This document shows, piece by piece, positions 45,501 through 53,444 of a DNA stretch of 64,000 nucleotides. Both the position numbers and the translations under genes were made by a program. The notes beneath the pieces are model-generated. The model had not been told where the DNA came from and made no database searches. It saw only the letters and a list, made by a program, of their open reading frames with translations. Within the stretch, counting starts at the first letter, position 1. Each line of letters starts with the position of its first letter. Source of the DNA: Toxorhynchites rutilus septentrionalis (taxonomy: Eukaryota; Arthropoda; Insecta; Diptera; Culicidae); contig NC_073746.1 of NCBI RefSeq assembly GCF_029784135.1, positions 142,480,556-142,544,555 on the forward strand, read 5' to 3'.

Positions 45501-45819
45501 GCGTTCCTAAATTTACTGTCCTCACGGACTTCACCAGAGCTTCCATCGCTGCTCTGTTCTCTTGCAAAATTTCTTGCAAACTATTTCCGGAAACTGATTG
45601 TCTGACTTTGACTTTCAGTTCCATCATTTCCCTTTCTGTGCTCATGCACTTAGGGCATACCCACCTTTCATCTTTCTTGGGTAGGTATGTGAGTCCCACA
45701 CATGAAATGTGGAACCACCGATCGCATTCATCGCATGCGACCATGTCCTCTTTCTTGTCTTTGTCCGTACACAGACGGCAGTGCCCATTAGGGTTGGCTT
45801 TATATGCATATGTAGCCAT
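42508..45819 (-). CDS. BEL/Pao polyprotein with PHD, Gag, protease and degenerate integrase, no RT
   Basis: This uninterrupted 1103-codon frame starts MATYAYKANP at 45819. A PHD finger (residues 14-58, Cys4-His-Cys3) comes first. A BEL Gag-like region (about 130-310) follows, then Cys/His knuckles (353-420), an aspartic protease (LDAGSS, D481) and the post-protease segment ending TKLGWFMFGN (about 617). Canonical BEL then has RT and RNase H; here the sequence jumps within about 50 residues to the pre-integrase region (PFLDEAG, residue 704). The integrase zinc region keeps the His part but the CxxC is replaced by RDLQ (about 773). Of the catalytic triad, the first Asp (DYFGP) is Phe796 and the second (SDNG) is Ser858. 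The C-terminal WLKGKV domain is intact. The protein could build particles but not copy or integrate DNA itself. Length versus about 1700-1800 residues in full BEL is a family recollection. Confidence 0.88.
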   Translation of the reverse strand: MATYAYKANPNGHCRLCTDKDKKEDMVACDECDRWFHISCVGLTYLPKKDERWVCPKCMSTEREMMELKVKVRQSVSGNSLQEILQENRAAMEALVKSVRTVNLGTQIPKMNESNEGQDQEAEPEWTVYLKRQALMSLPRFGGAAREWPKFKKAFDETTKQGQFNRLENLNRLQTVLYGNAERSVRQLMMDPNNMDQIIDRLEDNFGRPELVYKELLAELTNIKRESRNLITEISEALDNLVCNVSLMDREEFLIDHRLVEEIIRKMPYGLQVKWTEEMYDGAKTLADLNEWLKPHSRTNRLLNGTSRPQPRETSRPQPREINRSQPRDTRPERRFNVNTHQENRSTIIKRNCEACRGNHKLLECTRFKAMKPEKRNELAFKAKVCLSCLAFTNHVMRDCKRAKRCGVNGCNYKHHPLIHKSQERNTNDTNQSEGQDSPSNQIDGEVHSHQQLTRTSVLYQIVPVKLRNGEKIIETFAFLDAGSSLSLIDEETANKLELNGRVDPLKLKWTQNVTRDEENSRRVQVRISGVNQREYVLKGVRTIKNLQLPKQTFIKETMEKRYPYLESLPLTSYTDVRPTILIGLSHSHLLVPFERRMRKEDEPIAIRTKLGWFMFGNISTSEDCGHIMIHQEDTVPTQTIAETNEEMDSWKILSSCSALQVQSHPQAETELYKKIQSTSFSTELEVLRKAEIIKTGILSSYKPFLDEAGIIRSRSKDNKNPIILPQKHQLVLKIVKAMYKHLQHDEKATIRELQKTYWIPNIKSILINVQRDLQETATPINNDHQLHPFAKCEIFYFGPFEVTEEGRTEKRWCAIIFCVKTAAVQLKMAASFNFNTFMAILDKIHQQGGRLFSLQSSNETAFTDSEQALRTMLTEIDGRMKNGEARRKELFWQTNASTSLEYGELGEIIKSSLAKVFKQRMSALSAQAALSRAEYIINSRPLTQIPISRMEAEILTPFHRLLGHAGDYPTFNDSEIKHRREIQHLFDMFWYQWKNKYLLTLVKRDKLTRKADPININDFVLTPDDEAPPGKWLKGKVIATTNNQLRQVEIDTPRGIQQKPISNVVKINRREVNPTTAVLSSTSKANIPKTTKRKQQKNADIF

Positions 45820-45827
45820 TTTAATTA

Positions 45828-46110
45828 ACGTGATTCCTTCTTGAATACACGTGAGTTCAATTCAGATCTTTTTTGAGTGCTTAAATTTTCAAGTCTTATC
45901 TCTTTCTTATAAACGTGATTCCCTTTTGAATGCACGTGTGTTCAAATCAATTTCTATGAGTGCTTGAGTTCCAAGTCTTATCTCCTCTTACAACGTGATT
46001 CCCGTTTGAATACACGTGAGTTCAATTTCACTCTCTGGCGCGAGAGTTCAAATTTCAATTCTTGACTTCTTAGTCTTTTCAAAAAGGCGTGATTCTGAGC
46101 CTCCCGATTT
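45828..46110 (-). repeat. Tandem repeat in the BEL leader
   Basis: Three to four units of about 75-85 bp share ACGTGATTCC.TTTTGAATAC, ACGTG.GTTCAA and GAGT...AAGTCTTATCTC (starts near 45828, 45913, 45991 and, degenerate, 46087). They lie between the primer-binding site and the start codon, so they are transcribed leader. The function is unknown; the position suggests packaging or translation control. Confidence 0.7.
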
Positions 46111-46189
46111 ACTCCTCTTGCGCGAGGGATCGTGGTTCTTTTCTTGGCGAAGGTGTGAGTTTTAAATCTCCTCTCTGGAGCCACCAAAA

Positions 46190-47799
46190 TATAATCTAAG
46201 GAACTGGAGTTCCCTAGATGCTTGCTATGAAGGCAAGACTTTTCGCTCGTCCTCTCTCGAGCGCTTCGTGATTAATCTAGGGAACTTATTTCCCTAGATG
46301 TCGGCAATTGAGGCCTGAGAATCACGGTTTAAATTTATTAAAGCCAGGGATCTATTTCCCTGGACTTGGTTGGTCTCTTATGGGCTAAGCCCCTTTGCGT
46401 GAACAAATCCCGGCTAGGGCAGCCACAAAACTTCAACCTCTTCCGGCTCCAGTGCGGTCCGGTGAAGCGAAGCAAATGGTCTGCTTTTCGGATTGGGATT
46501 TGTTCCTTTTGGTTATACCTTTTATAGCGTGGCGCCTGGTTGCCAACGCTTGGGTGTATCCGGATTCTGATGCGTGACGCCTGGTTGTCAACGCTTGGTG
46601 GATTTTCGGATCACGAATTGAACTTTGAACTACGAACTTTGATTTTGAACTAACGAATTAGACTTCTGATTTGAACTGTTTGATTTGAACTGTTTGATTT
46701 GAACTGTGAAATTGAACTCAACAATTGGACTCAACAATTGGACTGACTTATTTCCGTCCTGACTTAGACTATATATACAATTTTTAAGGGAGAGAACAAT
46801 CTCCCTTTCCTATTCTCACAGATAACCAACCACGTGGTTATCTGCCCTCGAATTTCTCAGCGTGGGATTTTTCCCAGCTGTTTCCTACTCAGATAGCCGA
46901 AACACATCGGTTATCTGTATTTACCACATGGAACCTTTTCCACTTGTTTGTGGCCCTATGCTTCTCCCGTCATTCGCGCTTATCTCTGGTGCGCCGAAGA
47001 GGACGGGTCCTAAACAAATTAGTGCGCTTCGCGCATGTTTACGCCTATCGTAAAACATATGCCTGATTATTTTTCCCGCCTGTTCTGTGCGGTCCTAATC
47101 TAATCTACCAGCGTGAGAATTTCTGTTTCTCTTCCTCCACTACGCCACCGCGTAGAGTCCCAAACAAACATATGCCCTAAATTGCGTGCGTCATAAATTT
47201 ACGCCGCTTATCGCTTAAACGCATGCGTTTAGCGTCCTATTTGGTCTTCGGTCCTTCGCTCTCAAGCGATAAGGCGCGAGACCATGCGGTTAGCAATTAG
47301 GTTTTGACTCCCACATGGGAATCTAAATAAACGCTGTGGTTTACACGCCTTTTCCTTTTTCGGCCCTTCGCACATTTCATGCGATAAGGCACGAACCTAA
47401 CTTTGCTAATTGCCGTCATTAAATATTTATTTTTGTCTGGCTCCCGGTCTGGGCCGCACTTGATCAAACTAGCACCCCTTGGGTGGCCCGGTGCTCTCGC
47501 TTGGGTCTTATCTAAACTCATAAGGCTCGGATGTAAAAACATCTGGCACGGTAATCTTGTTGGAAGCTAAAGACGGAAGAGAAACAGTCCCTTTTCGCTG
47601 GTATTGATTTTTATTTGCGCCTGTTGCGCTTATCTCATACAGACCCAGGCTGAGTCAAAACAGATGCTCGCCTGAATCTGTTTACAAATAAATTTGTTCT
47701 TCTCTATAATTGCCAAATGCGCTACAATATCAAAATTTACATTGCGCCTGGAAGCGCTCCTATCTTTTTATTATTTTCAATTTTACTGGGTCCGTAACA
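46190..47799 (-). repeat. BEL 5' LTR
   Basis: 1610 bp, apparently identical to 31108-32717. On the minus strand it precedes the primer-binding site TGGTGGCTCC. The flank at 47800-47804 (AGCAC) is the target duplication. It should carry the BEL promoter. Confidence 0.92.
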
Positions 47800-47804
47800 A
47801 GCAC

Positions 47805-48674
47805 TCTGCCCTTCCTCACAATACCCACTTCCCGTTTGTTTTTCTCAAGATTCATTGTACCCCTTATAAGTTCTCGAAAGATGTAATTTTACGTTGATCG
47901 CACTTGATCGAAGAAATTACGAAAAGAATGTATTTGAGCGCAGTATTTGATATACTCTTTCTGAAAAGAACTGGATTTGATTTGCTGAAAACACTCTCGT
48001 GTTGTGCGTTATGTGTGGCGACGGTAGTTTTTAACGAAGCTGCTTCTGATTTCTATGGCTTCGGCTTGTATGCAGCGATGCTCGAGGATTTGTTTGACTT
48101 TTGCTTCCGGGCAGCCACACCAGCTCGATGCTGACGCTTTCTTGGTCGCCTTCTTAGCGATACTATTCTTCTCTTCGGTGGACTCCTTTTTGGCCTTGCT
48201 TGAACGAACACGATGCTCCAGTGCCCTTCATTTGCACAAACATGCTCTTGGTGGTGACTCCATTCATCAGGATTTCGGAGCTGCTACCTGCTTATATACA
48301 GATTTTTGTGATTTCAATAGCTTGCTTTCAAAGCAATTTTTGAGCTTTGGAAACAAATTTTTGGATCAATAAGTAACACACATATAACACGTAGATATTT
48401 TTTCTTTCGAATGAAGCGGTTATCATACCATTTCTTTCAACCGGCAGGTATTATTGCTCAAAATTCTGTTTCTCCAATGTAACACTCTCGTTCTCGAAGC
48501 TTTGAACTTACACCCCGGTATAGAAATGAAAGATGTAGTCCGACGTCAACATTATTTTCTTATAAAATGTCTTGCGAAAAAATATCATGTTAAAATTTTC
48601 TACATATTCCAATACTTCCCCTTGGTTCACCGTGACTGGTTCGCGCTGACATAAGGGCGATCACAACAAACGCG
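47805..48674. other. Right part of the 20-bp-TIR element
   Basis: About 870 bp between the BEL target duplication and the right TIR. On the minus strand it holds the histone H1-like fragment. Plus-strand frames of 66-105 codons (47694-48654) are shadows without motifs. No transposase motif was recognised. Confidence 0.5.
48050..48262 (-). pseudogene. Histone H1-like pseudogene fragment
   Basis: Minus-strand reading from about 48262 gives MNGVTTKSMFVQMKGTGASC then SFK, matching the end of the linker-histone winged-helix domain, where KGTGASGSFK is nearly invariant. After a frameshift near 48205 a lysine-rich stretch follows (KAKKESTEEK, then KKATKKASAS), like the H1 C-terminal tail. There are stops in the upstream part. 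The functional protein would bind linker DNA between nucleosomes; this copy cannot be made. It lies inside the 20-bp-TIR element and may be captured host sequence or a later insertion. Confidence 0.5.
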
Positions 48675-49139
48675 AGCTGGCTCCTCTCTCTCAGGTTGTA
48701 ACTTCGTGAAAAATCAACGCGTGAGGATGAGATATACGTCATTTTGAAGCATTAAATTTTATGTTTTGAGATGTAGTACAAATTTTACCAGAAGATTGAT
48801 GTGCTATTCGTACCCTTGGAATGAACAATACGCAACTTTAGTTTTCATGTATTTGTGAAGAAGTTCAGATCATCACACATTTTCAGTAAGTTTCTTTGCA
48901 CGTTAACAAGGATCATATGTAACTTGATTTTAAATTAAATAACAATTTCAAATATGTTTTTTTTTATTTTATGTCGTTTTTCGGGGCTTTCAGATATCTG
49001 ATTGGGAGAATAGAATAAAAATTAATTTGTGTTAAAAGACAACGCCGTCGCCAGACAACGTACTCTATTAATTTATTAATATATTCGTACAGTCATGCAT
49101 AAATGCATTAATTTGTGTATGGAGTGAAAATTTTTCAGT

Positions 49140-51540
49140 TTCTGATCGTAACACGCTTGTTTTTTAGCTTTGGATTAGATTTTTTTCTGTTTAGCTTTTT
49201 TTTCTTACGCTCACGCTCTTCAAGCCTAGCTCTTTTTGCTTCTTCCCGCTGAATTTCCGCCTCCTGACGTTCCAATGCCTTTCTTTTCTTTTGTTGCTCT
49301 TTTTCCATTTTAACTTCTTCTTCCTTACGAATTTCTTCGAGTCGTTGTCCAGCTGTAAGAACTGGTTAAAATTTTCTAACGTAGTTGCGGTGTCTGCAAC
49401 TGCGACGGGGTGTGGGTGGAACCTTGAATACATCCGAAAGTCTACGTCTAACAGTTGTTTCTGTTTTGTTCTTGACTTCTTGCAACATCCCATCAATAAG
49501 AACAATGTTGTTGTGTAGCGTTTTATCTACAAAAATTAAAAAATTGTCATTTCTTCCATACTAGCTTACTACAAACTTACTATTTTTGAAATTCTTTGCC
49601 GTATCATTTTTGAATTGAGCCAAATCATCCGTCTCTGTTCCTGTGGTAGCCAGTTCTCTCAGATACATGCTTTCTTCGTTGTCTGCTGCAACCAAACACA
49701 TTCACTTATAGCAAAATACGCATCATTCGATGACGAATATGTACCTACCAAACCTGATATCGTTAGATTTTTCCAAAGAATTCTCTATTGGCTGACTGGA
49801 AGTGGACTCTGCTACCATACTGCAACAAGTGCTGATGTCATCAACGTTGATAATTTCGCAGTCGTTGATGTCAATGTCCATAGGCTTCGGAGATCCGAAA
49901 ACATATTCTTCGACAGCATCAGTATCACGATCACGTTCAACTTGCATGAAAGATGAAGTACCATTTTCTGTCGATGACGACAGACCGTGGAATTTAATAT
50001 GGGGACGGACAAACTCTCGATAAAAATATCGAATAATTATTTCCTCCCGCGTGAGCAGATTAACATTGCCTTCGATTTTGGCAATTGTGTGGGCTCCTAT
50101 CAAGTCGTACGCTTCTATAATTCTATCCATACTGATGCTAACATTCGGTTCCGCATCACAGTTCTGGTCCGTAGGATATGAGATTTCCTGGGTTTTCAGT
50201 GTTTCTGGTAGATTTGTTAACATAGTTTTTTTAGGTGTTTCCACAGACATTGCCGATGTATCCTTTGTAGATGTTGCCTTCGTAATACACTTGTAATAAT
50301 CCACAGCATTCGGATCAAAAGGATATATTCCACATACACGGAATCCATTTTTTATTGTTTCGGGTATTATTCCATTTTAACCGCCTTTGCCAGGACGCTT
50401 CCAAAATGCATCATTGTAAGTGAAGATCCTTGATGTTCATATCTCCACTCTTGAACTGATTTTCTCTATTCGTTCTTTAAAGGGTGAAACACTGCTACAT
50501 TCGCAGGTTGTGTGATGTGAGTGGTGTTTGGATATAACGAAATCAGCACAATTCATAGTGACTGGCATACATCGGCCACTTCTAGTGTTTTGTGTGATGC
50601 ATGTCCGTCGACGAAGAAAATCACTGGGAACAATACGCCTTGTTCTACGAGGAATGGATAGAAGATTTTCACAATATACTCACGAAAATTGTGAGTATCC
50701 ATCCAACCTCGGTCATTCTGACCAAGACCCCAGTTCGCAGGAAAACCTTGAGCAACTTCCTTTCGGATGCGTTGCCCAGGGAGTATCACGTGTGGTGGTA
50801 CTACAACTCCAGACGCTCCAAAGGCGAACGTTACGGTGATGTTTTGTTTCCCGGGAGCTTGCTCTACTTCGTAAACGTTGCGGGATCCAGTGAGGGCAAC
50901 GACCTCCTTTGTTTTGGGGTGAAAATAAAAACTTGTTTCGTCCCCGTTATAAACTCTTGAGGAGTCCTCCAAAATTACACGTATCAGGTTTGCAGTCGCA
51001 TACTCGTCTACCATCTTGAACCATCTGCGAAGATCTTGTTCGCTCACACGGCTACTTGCCGCGGATACTGCTTCTGGAGTACGGAACGAAAATCCGGGAT
51101 TGCGTCGCATAAAACCAGTTAACCACTTTCGTCCTGGAATTGTGTATAACATTCAGCATGATTGTTTAGTGTTCAAGCCTTTCAAAAGTTTTACGCACCT
51201 GGTCGATTATTACGGACGGTGTGATCCGTGGGTTTGATGACAAATATTCACTTACTTTGAAGAGCAGAGCATGTCGGGAAACTGGAAAACCTCGATCCTG
51301 CATTCTTTTCAACCAGTCAAAAATTCTTTGCTCCTCTTCTCTTGATAGTACACATTTTGGCCCTGGTTTGAATTTGTTCTTCCAACGTCCTCCAATCCGA
51401 TAGTAGATAGTGGACGATGGAATCCCGAATTTTTTACAGCTAGTGTAAATTTTCATTCCGGAGTTGATAGCCTGAATGCATCGTGAAATCGTTTCCTCGG
51501 AGTATTTTTCACGTGAAACTTCCTTTCGTCGGGGTGACAT
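49140..51540 (-). pseudogene. pogo-like transposase gene with introns, decayed
   Basis: The first exon starts MSPRRKEVSR at 51540 with a psq/CENP-B-type helix-turn-helix (SRCIQAINSGMKIYTSCKKF). It continues with GRKWLTGFMRRNPGFSFRTP and the catalytic DDE core: YNGDETSF and FFVDGHASHKT. A TGA follows at CQSL, and downstream the third catalytic position in QPANVAVFHPLK is Asn instead of Asp. The C-terminal region continues with GFRVCGIYPFDPNAVDYYKC (about 50295) and ends in a basic coiled coil near 49140-49358. Introns are visible: 49686-49748 (63 bp) and 49527-49580 (54 bp, GTAAGT...TTTTTGTAG), both joining exons in phase. A possible third at 51134-51198 (65 bp) has good borders but does not keep frame. 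Frameshifts near 49366 and 50470 add to the decay. Confidence 0.78.
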
Positions 51541-51582
51541 ACTGCAAAACGTATGATAATCGTTGATAATTATTTCTAGATG

Positions 51583-51665
51583 TACAGTAGAACCCTGATC
51601 ATTCACGAAAGTGAGTTCCATAGTAATTCTATAGAGCTTTCCGAGATAATCGGGATTCTACTGTA
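51583..51665. mobile_element. 83-bp micro-MITE in the pogo 5' intron
   Basis: TACAGTAGAACCCTGAT at the left and ATCGGGATTCTACTGTA at the right are near-perfect inverted ends with TA at both borders, the type seen in Tigger/pogo MITEs. It lies within a likely 5' UTR intron of the pogo-like gene (donor CAG|GTAATT at 51689, acceptor TTTGCAG at 51542, one base before the ATG). Subtracting 83 bp plus one TA leaves about 63 bp, the size of the other introns. Confidence 0.7.
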
Positions 51666-51691
51666 TAACCATACAATATTTATAATTACCT

Positions 51692-52443
51692 GAAGCTTTG
51701 AAAAATGAATCCGTTATTCACAAAGTTGAAAAAAAACCAACAAACAATGCACTGTGACCAAAACCGACCGCGAAAAATAATGATGTTTCATATGTTACGA
51801 TAATCAAAACAATGCAACTTGCGCATGCTACGATTATGGATGAGATGTAAAATTGTACCAATTATGGTGAGTGCCTAATACAAAAATGCACTTGCAATTG
51901 CACAGCGTGAAAACGTTAGATGTTCCCACAACCAAAATAGAAACATAACATCTCTGCTTTTCAGCTTCGGAGCGATTCCGTACAACCATAGTAGGAACAG
52001 GGCAGCTTTCGGTATTACGATAATATGCACATGGATGAATAATTGTACCAATCATGGTAATACAAAAAAACATGTTTATTTCGATAAAATCGTATAAATT
52101 AGTCTAATCACAACATCAAGAAGGTTGTAATGTATGCGTCTACACTGTGTTTGCATCAAAATAGCCACTTCATAGCATAAAAATCTCTTTGTTTTGACCG
52201 CATATTCCTTAGCAAAATGCTAAGAAGCAAGCATCAATGGGAGACACTATTTTCAAACTAAATTTTTCAACAAAAGAACAATGTTTCGCATGGTATCAAG
52301 TACCAAAATCGACAAAGGAGAGATTTCTGATGTTTAAAAATCATATTAGAGCCTTCAAAAATAAGATATGCTTTCTAAACTAGTAAAAAAACTCACTCGT
52401 ATTACCGTAATAGGTACTATTGCGATGATAGGTACTTCTACCC
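51692..52443 (-). promoter_or_regulatory. pogo-like 5' end with subterminal repeats
   Basis: This 750-bp stretch upstream of the transposase contains repeated words GTACCAATTATGGT (about 51855), GTACCAATCATGGTAAT (about 52052) and, inverted, ATTACCGTAATAGGTAC (about 52402) and CGATGATAGGTAC (about 52421) before the terminus. Similar words lie at 27930-28180 near the opposite end. Repeated subterminal words are commonly transposase-binding sites in DNA transposons; binding is inferred. Confidence 0.5.
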
Positions 52444-52445
52444 TA

Positions 52446-53442
52446 CTATCACTATTCTTTTTCTTTCATAAGTGTAAGAATTTGTAATAATCGTGTAATG
52501 TGTTATATTACGATTCGCACTGATCAATTTTAATCGTCATCAATATCATCATCCTTCACTAGACAGTACCTTCGTGACGGCCACACCAACCCATCTCTCA
52601 CGCGTACATGCTTTAAATTTACACCAATTATAAAACGCACGCAACAAGGCGGCACCGGAAATGATCCGCATGCAATAATCACGTTTTCATACCTGTCGAT
52701 CGATCGGGGAAAACACGCACGTGAATCACAACCGATTAAAAATAAACACACCTTCCCTTGAACACAAACACAATCACTGGTCCTCCATGGTTTCCGAAGG
52801 CCGCCACCGTAAACATAAACCCCCACCGGGAGAGAAACAGCACACGGAGCATCCGTCAGCGAACTTTTGAAAGTGATTTTCAAGATGTTAATATTCGCAG
52901 CGTAAATTTAAACGGATTATGCGTTTTGTGCGGTGCTCACTTCCATTACTTCTGCTTCGATCTGTCCCAAACTGACAGCCCGTCAAAACGTTAAACCACT
53001 TCTGGAATATGTCCGATCGGAGCGCTTTGCGTTCTTGGAGTAAATGTATCCCTTGATTTTCGGTGATTTTTTTTCTGTTTTAATGTTCCCGTCACTGATT
53101 TACCTCACTGCTTGAAGATAGGCGTCAAGATACCGAATCAACATTGACACAGCGGGTAGTGGCGGTAATTTGAGCAATGTGGGAACAGTTTACGCTGTCG
53201 CGAATATGTAATTGCTGGTCTGCACAAGGTAGTGAATAATGAGAACTCCACGTTTTCCATAAATTTACTGATTAAACCTACTTATAGACTATAACATCTA
53301 GACTAATCGAATCCTTGTTGTTATAATTACATACAGTTAATACAGCAAACGACTTTTTCAGAGGTGTATCTAAAGAGAAAAAATACAGATTTTGAACAAT
53401 GAAAAAACTCCATTCAAATGTAATTACTAAACATCACAGTCC
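52446..53442. other. Apparently unique DNA
   Basis: More GC-rich than the neighbourhood, with no element termini recognised. A 117-codon minus-strand frame (52530-52883) and smaller plus-strand frames have no motif. This would be contiguous with 25913-27919 without nest B. Possible host regulatory or intronic DNA. Confidence 0.4.
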
Positions 53443-53444
53443 TA

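Larger units (their letters stand above)
31108..47799 (-). mobile_element. BEL/Pao LTR retrotransposon, minus strand, with nested gypsy
   Basis: Two 1610-bp LTRs (31108-32717 and 46190-47799) bound the element, and a perfect 5-bp target duplication AGCAC flanks it (31103-31107, 47800-47804), the size usual for BEL/Pao. On the minus strand the LTR starts TGTTACGG, as is common in BEL elements. A likely primer-binding site, TGGTGGCTCCAGAGAGGA, begins three bases inside the 5' LTR (about 46186 downward). The internal region without the gypsy insertion is about 4.4 kb, short for BEL, because the RT/RNase H segment is missing. LTRs look identical, so the insertion is young. Confidence 0.92.
28369..48694. 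mobile_element. Unclassified TIR element, perfect 20-bp TIR and 8-bp TSD
   Basis: The left terminus CTGAGAGAGAGGAGCCAGCT (28369-28388) and the right terminus AGCTGGCTCCTCTCTCTCAG (48675-48694) are a perfect 20-bp inverted repeat, flanked by a perfect 8-bp direct repeat GTTGTAAC (28361-28368, 48695-48702). The related copy at 59897 (GAAATGCTGTAACTTCGTG) shows the empty site with a single such octamer. An 8-bp duplication suggests a hAT- or P-like element. Its own DNA, after removal of the MITE and the BEL element, is about 1.7 kb with no recognisable transposase, but it carries a histone H1-like fragment near 48200. Confidence 0.85.
28300..48990 (+). mobile_element. MITE of the GCGAAGTCGAAATTTT family, split by insertion
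   Basis: The left part (28300-28368: ACTCGACAACAAATTATGG, GCGCGAAGCCGAAATTTT, GAAATGTTGTAAC) and the right part (from 48695: GTTGTAACTTCGTGAAAAAT, CAACGCGTGAGGATGAGATA) are collinear with an uninterrupted copy at 59850-59950. They are separated here by the 28369-48694 element. The far right boundary is not clear, so the end coordinate is approximate. Confidence 0.6.
27922..52443 (-). mobile_element. pogo-like DNA transposon containing nest B
   Basis: The left end GGGTAAGTGTACC at 27922 and the right end (minus strand) GGGTAGAAGTACC at 52443 are imperfect 13-bp inverted repeats (10 of 13 matching), each bordered by TA (27920-27921, 52444-52445), the target used by pogo elements. Subterminal words of the type GTACC(A/T)AT(T/C)A(T/C)GG occur near both ends: 27930, 28122 and 28164 on the left; about 51855, 52052, 52400 and 52420 on the right. 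A decayed transposase lies on the minus strand at 49140-51540. Its own sequence is about 4 kb; the rest is nested insertions. Confidence 0.6.

Noticed and set aside
49191..49505. Separate 104-codon basic protein
   Set aside because: It spans two parts of the decayed pogo-like gene in the wrong frame. The adjacent frame gives the expected coiled-coil C-terminus (GQRLEEIRKEEE...).
52530..52883. 117-codon minus-strand frame as a host gene
   Set aside because: There are no recognisable motifs, the composition is Cys- and Val-rich and uneven, and no splice or start context convinced me. A host exon cannot be excluded.
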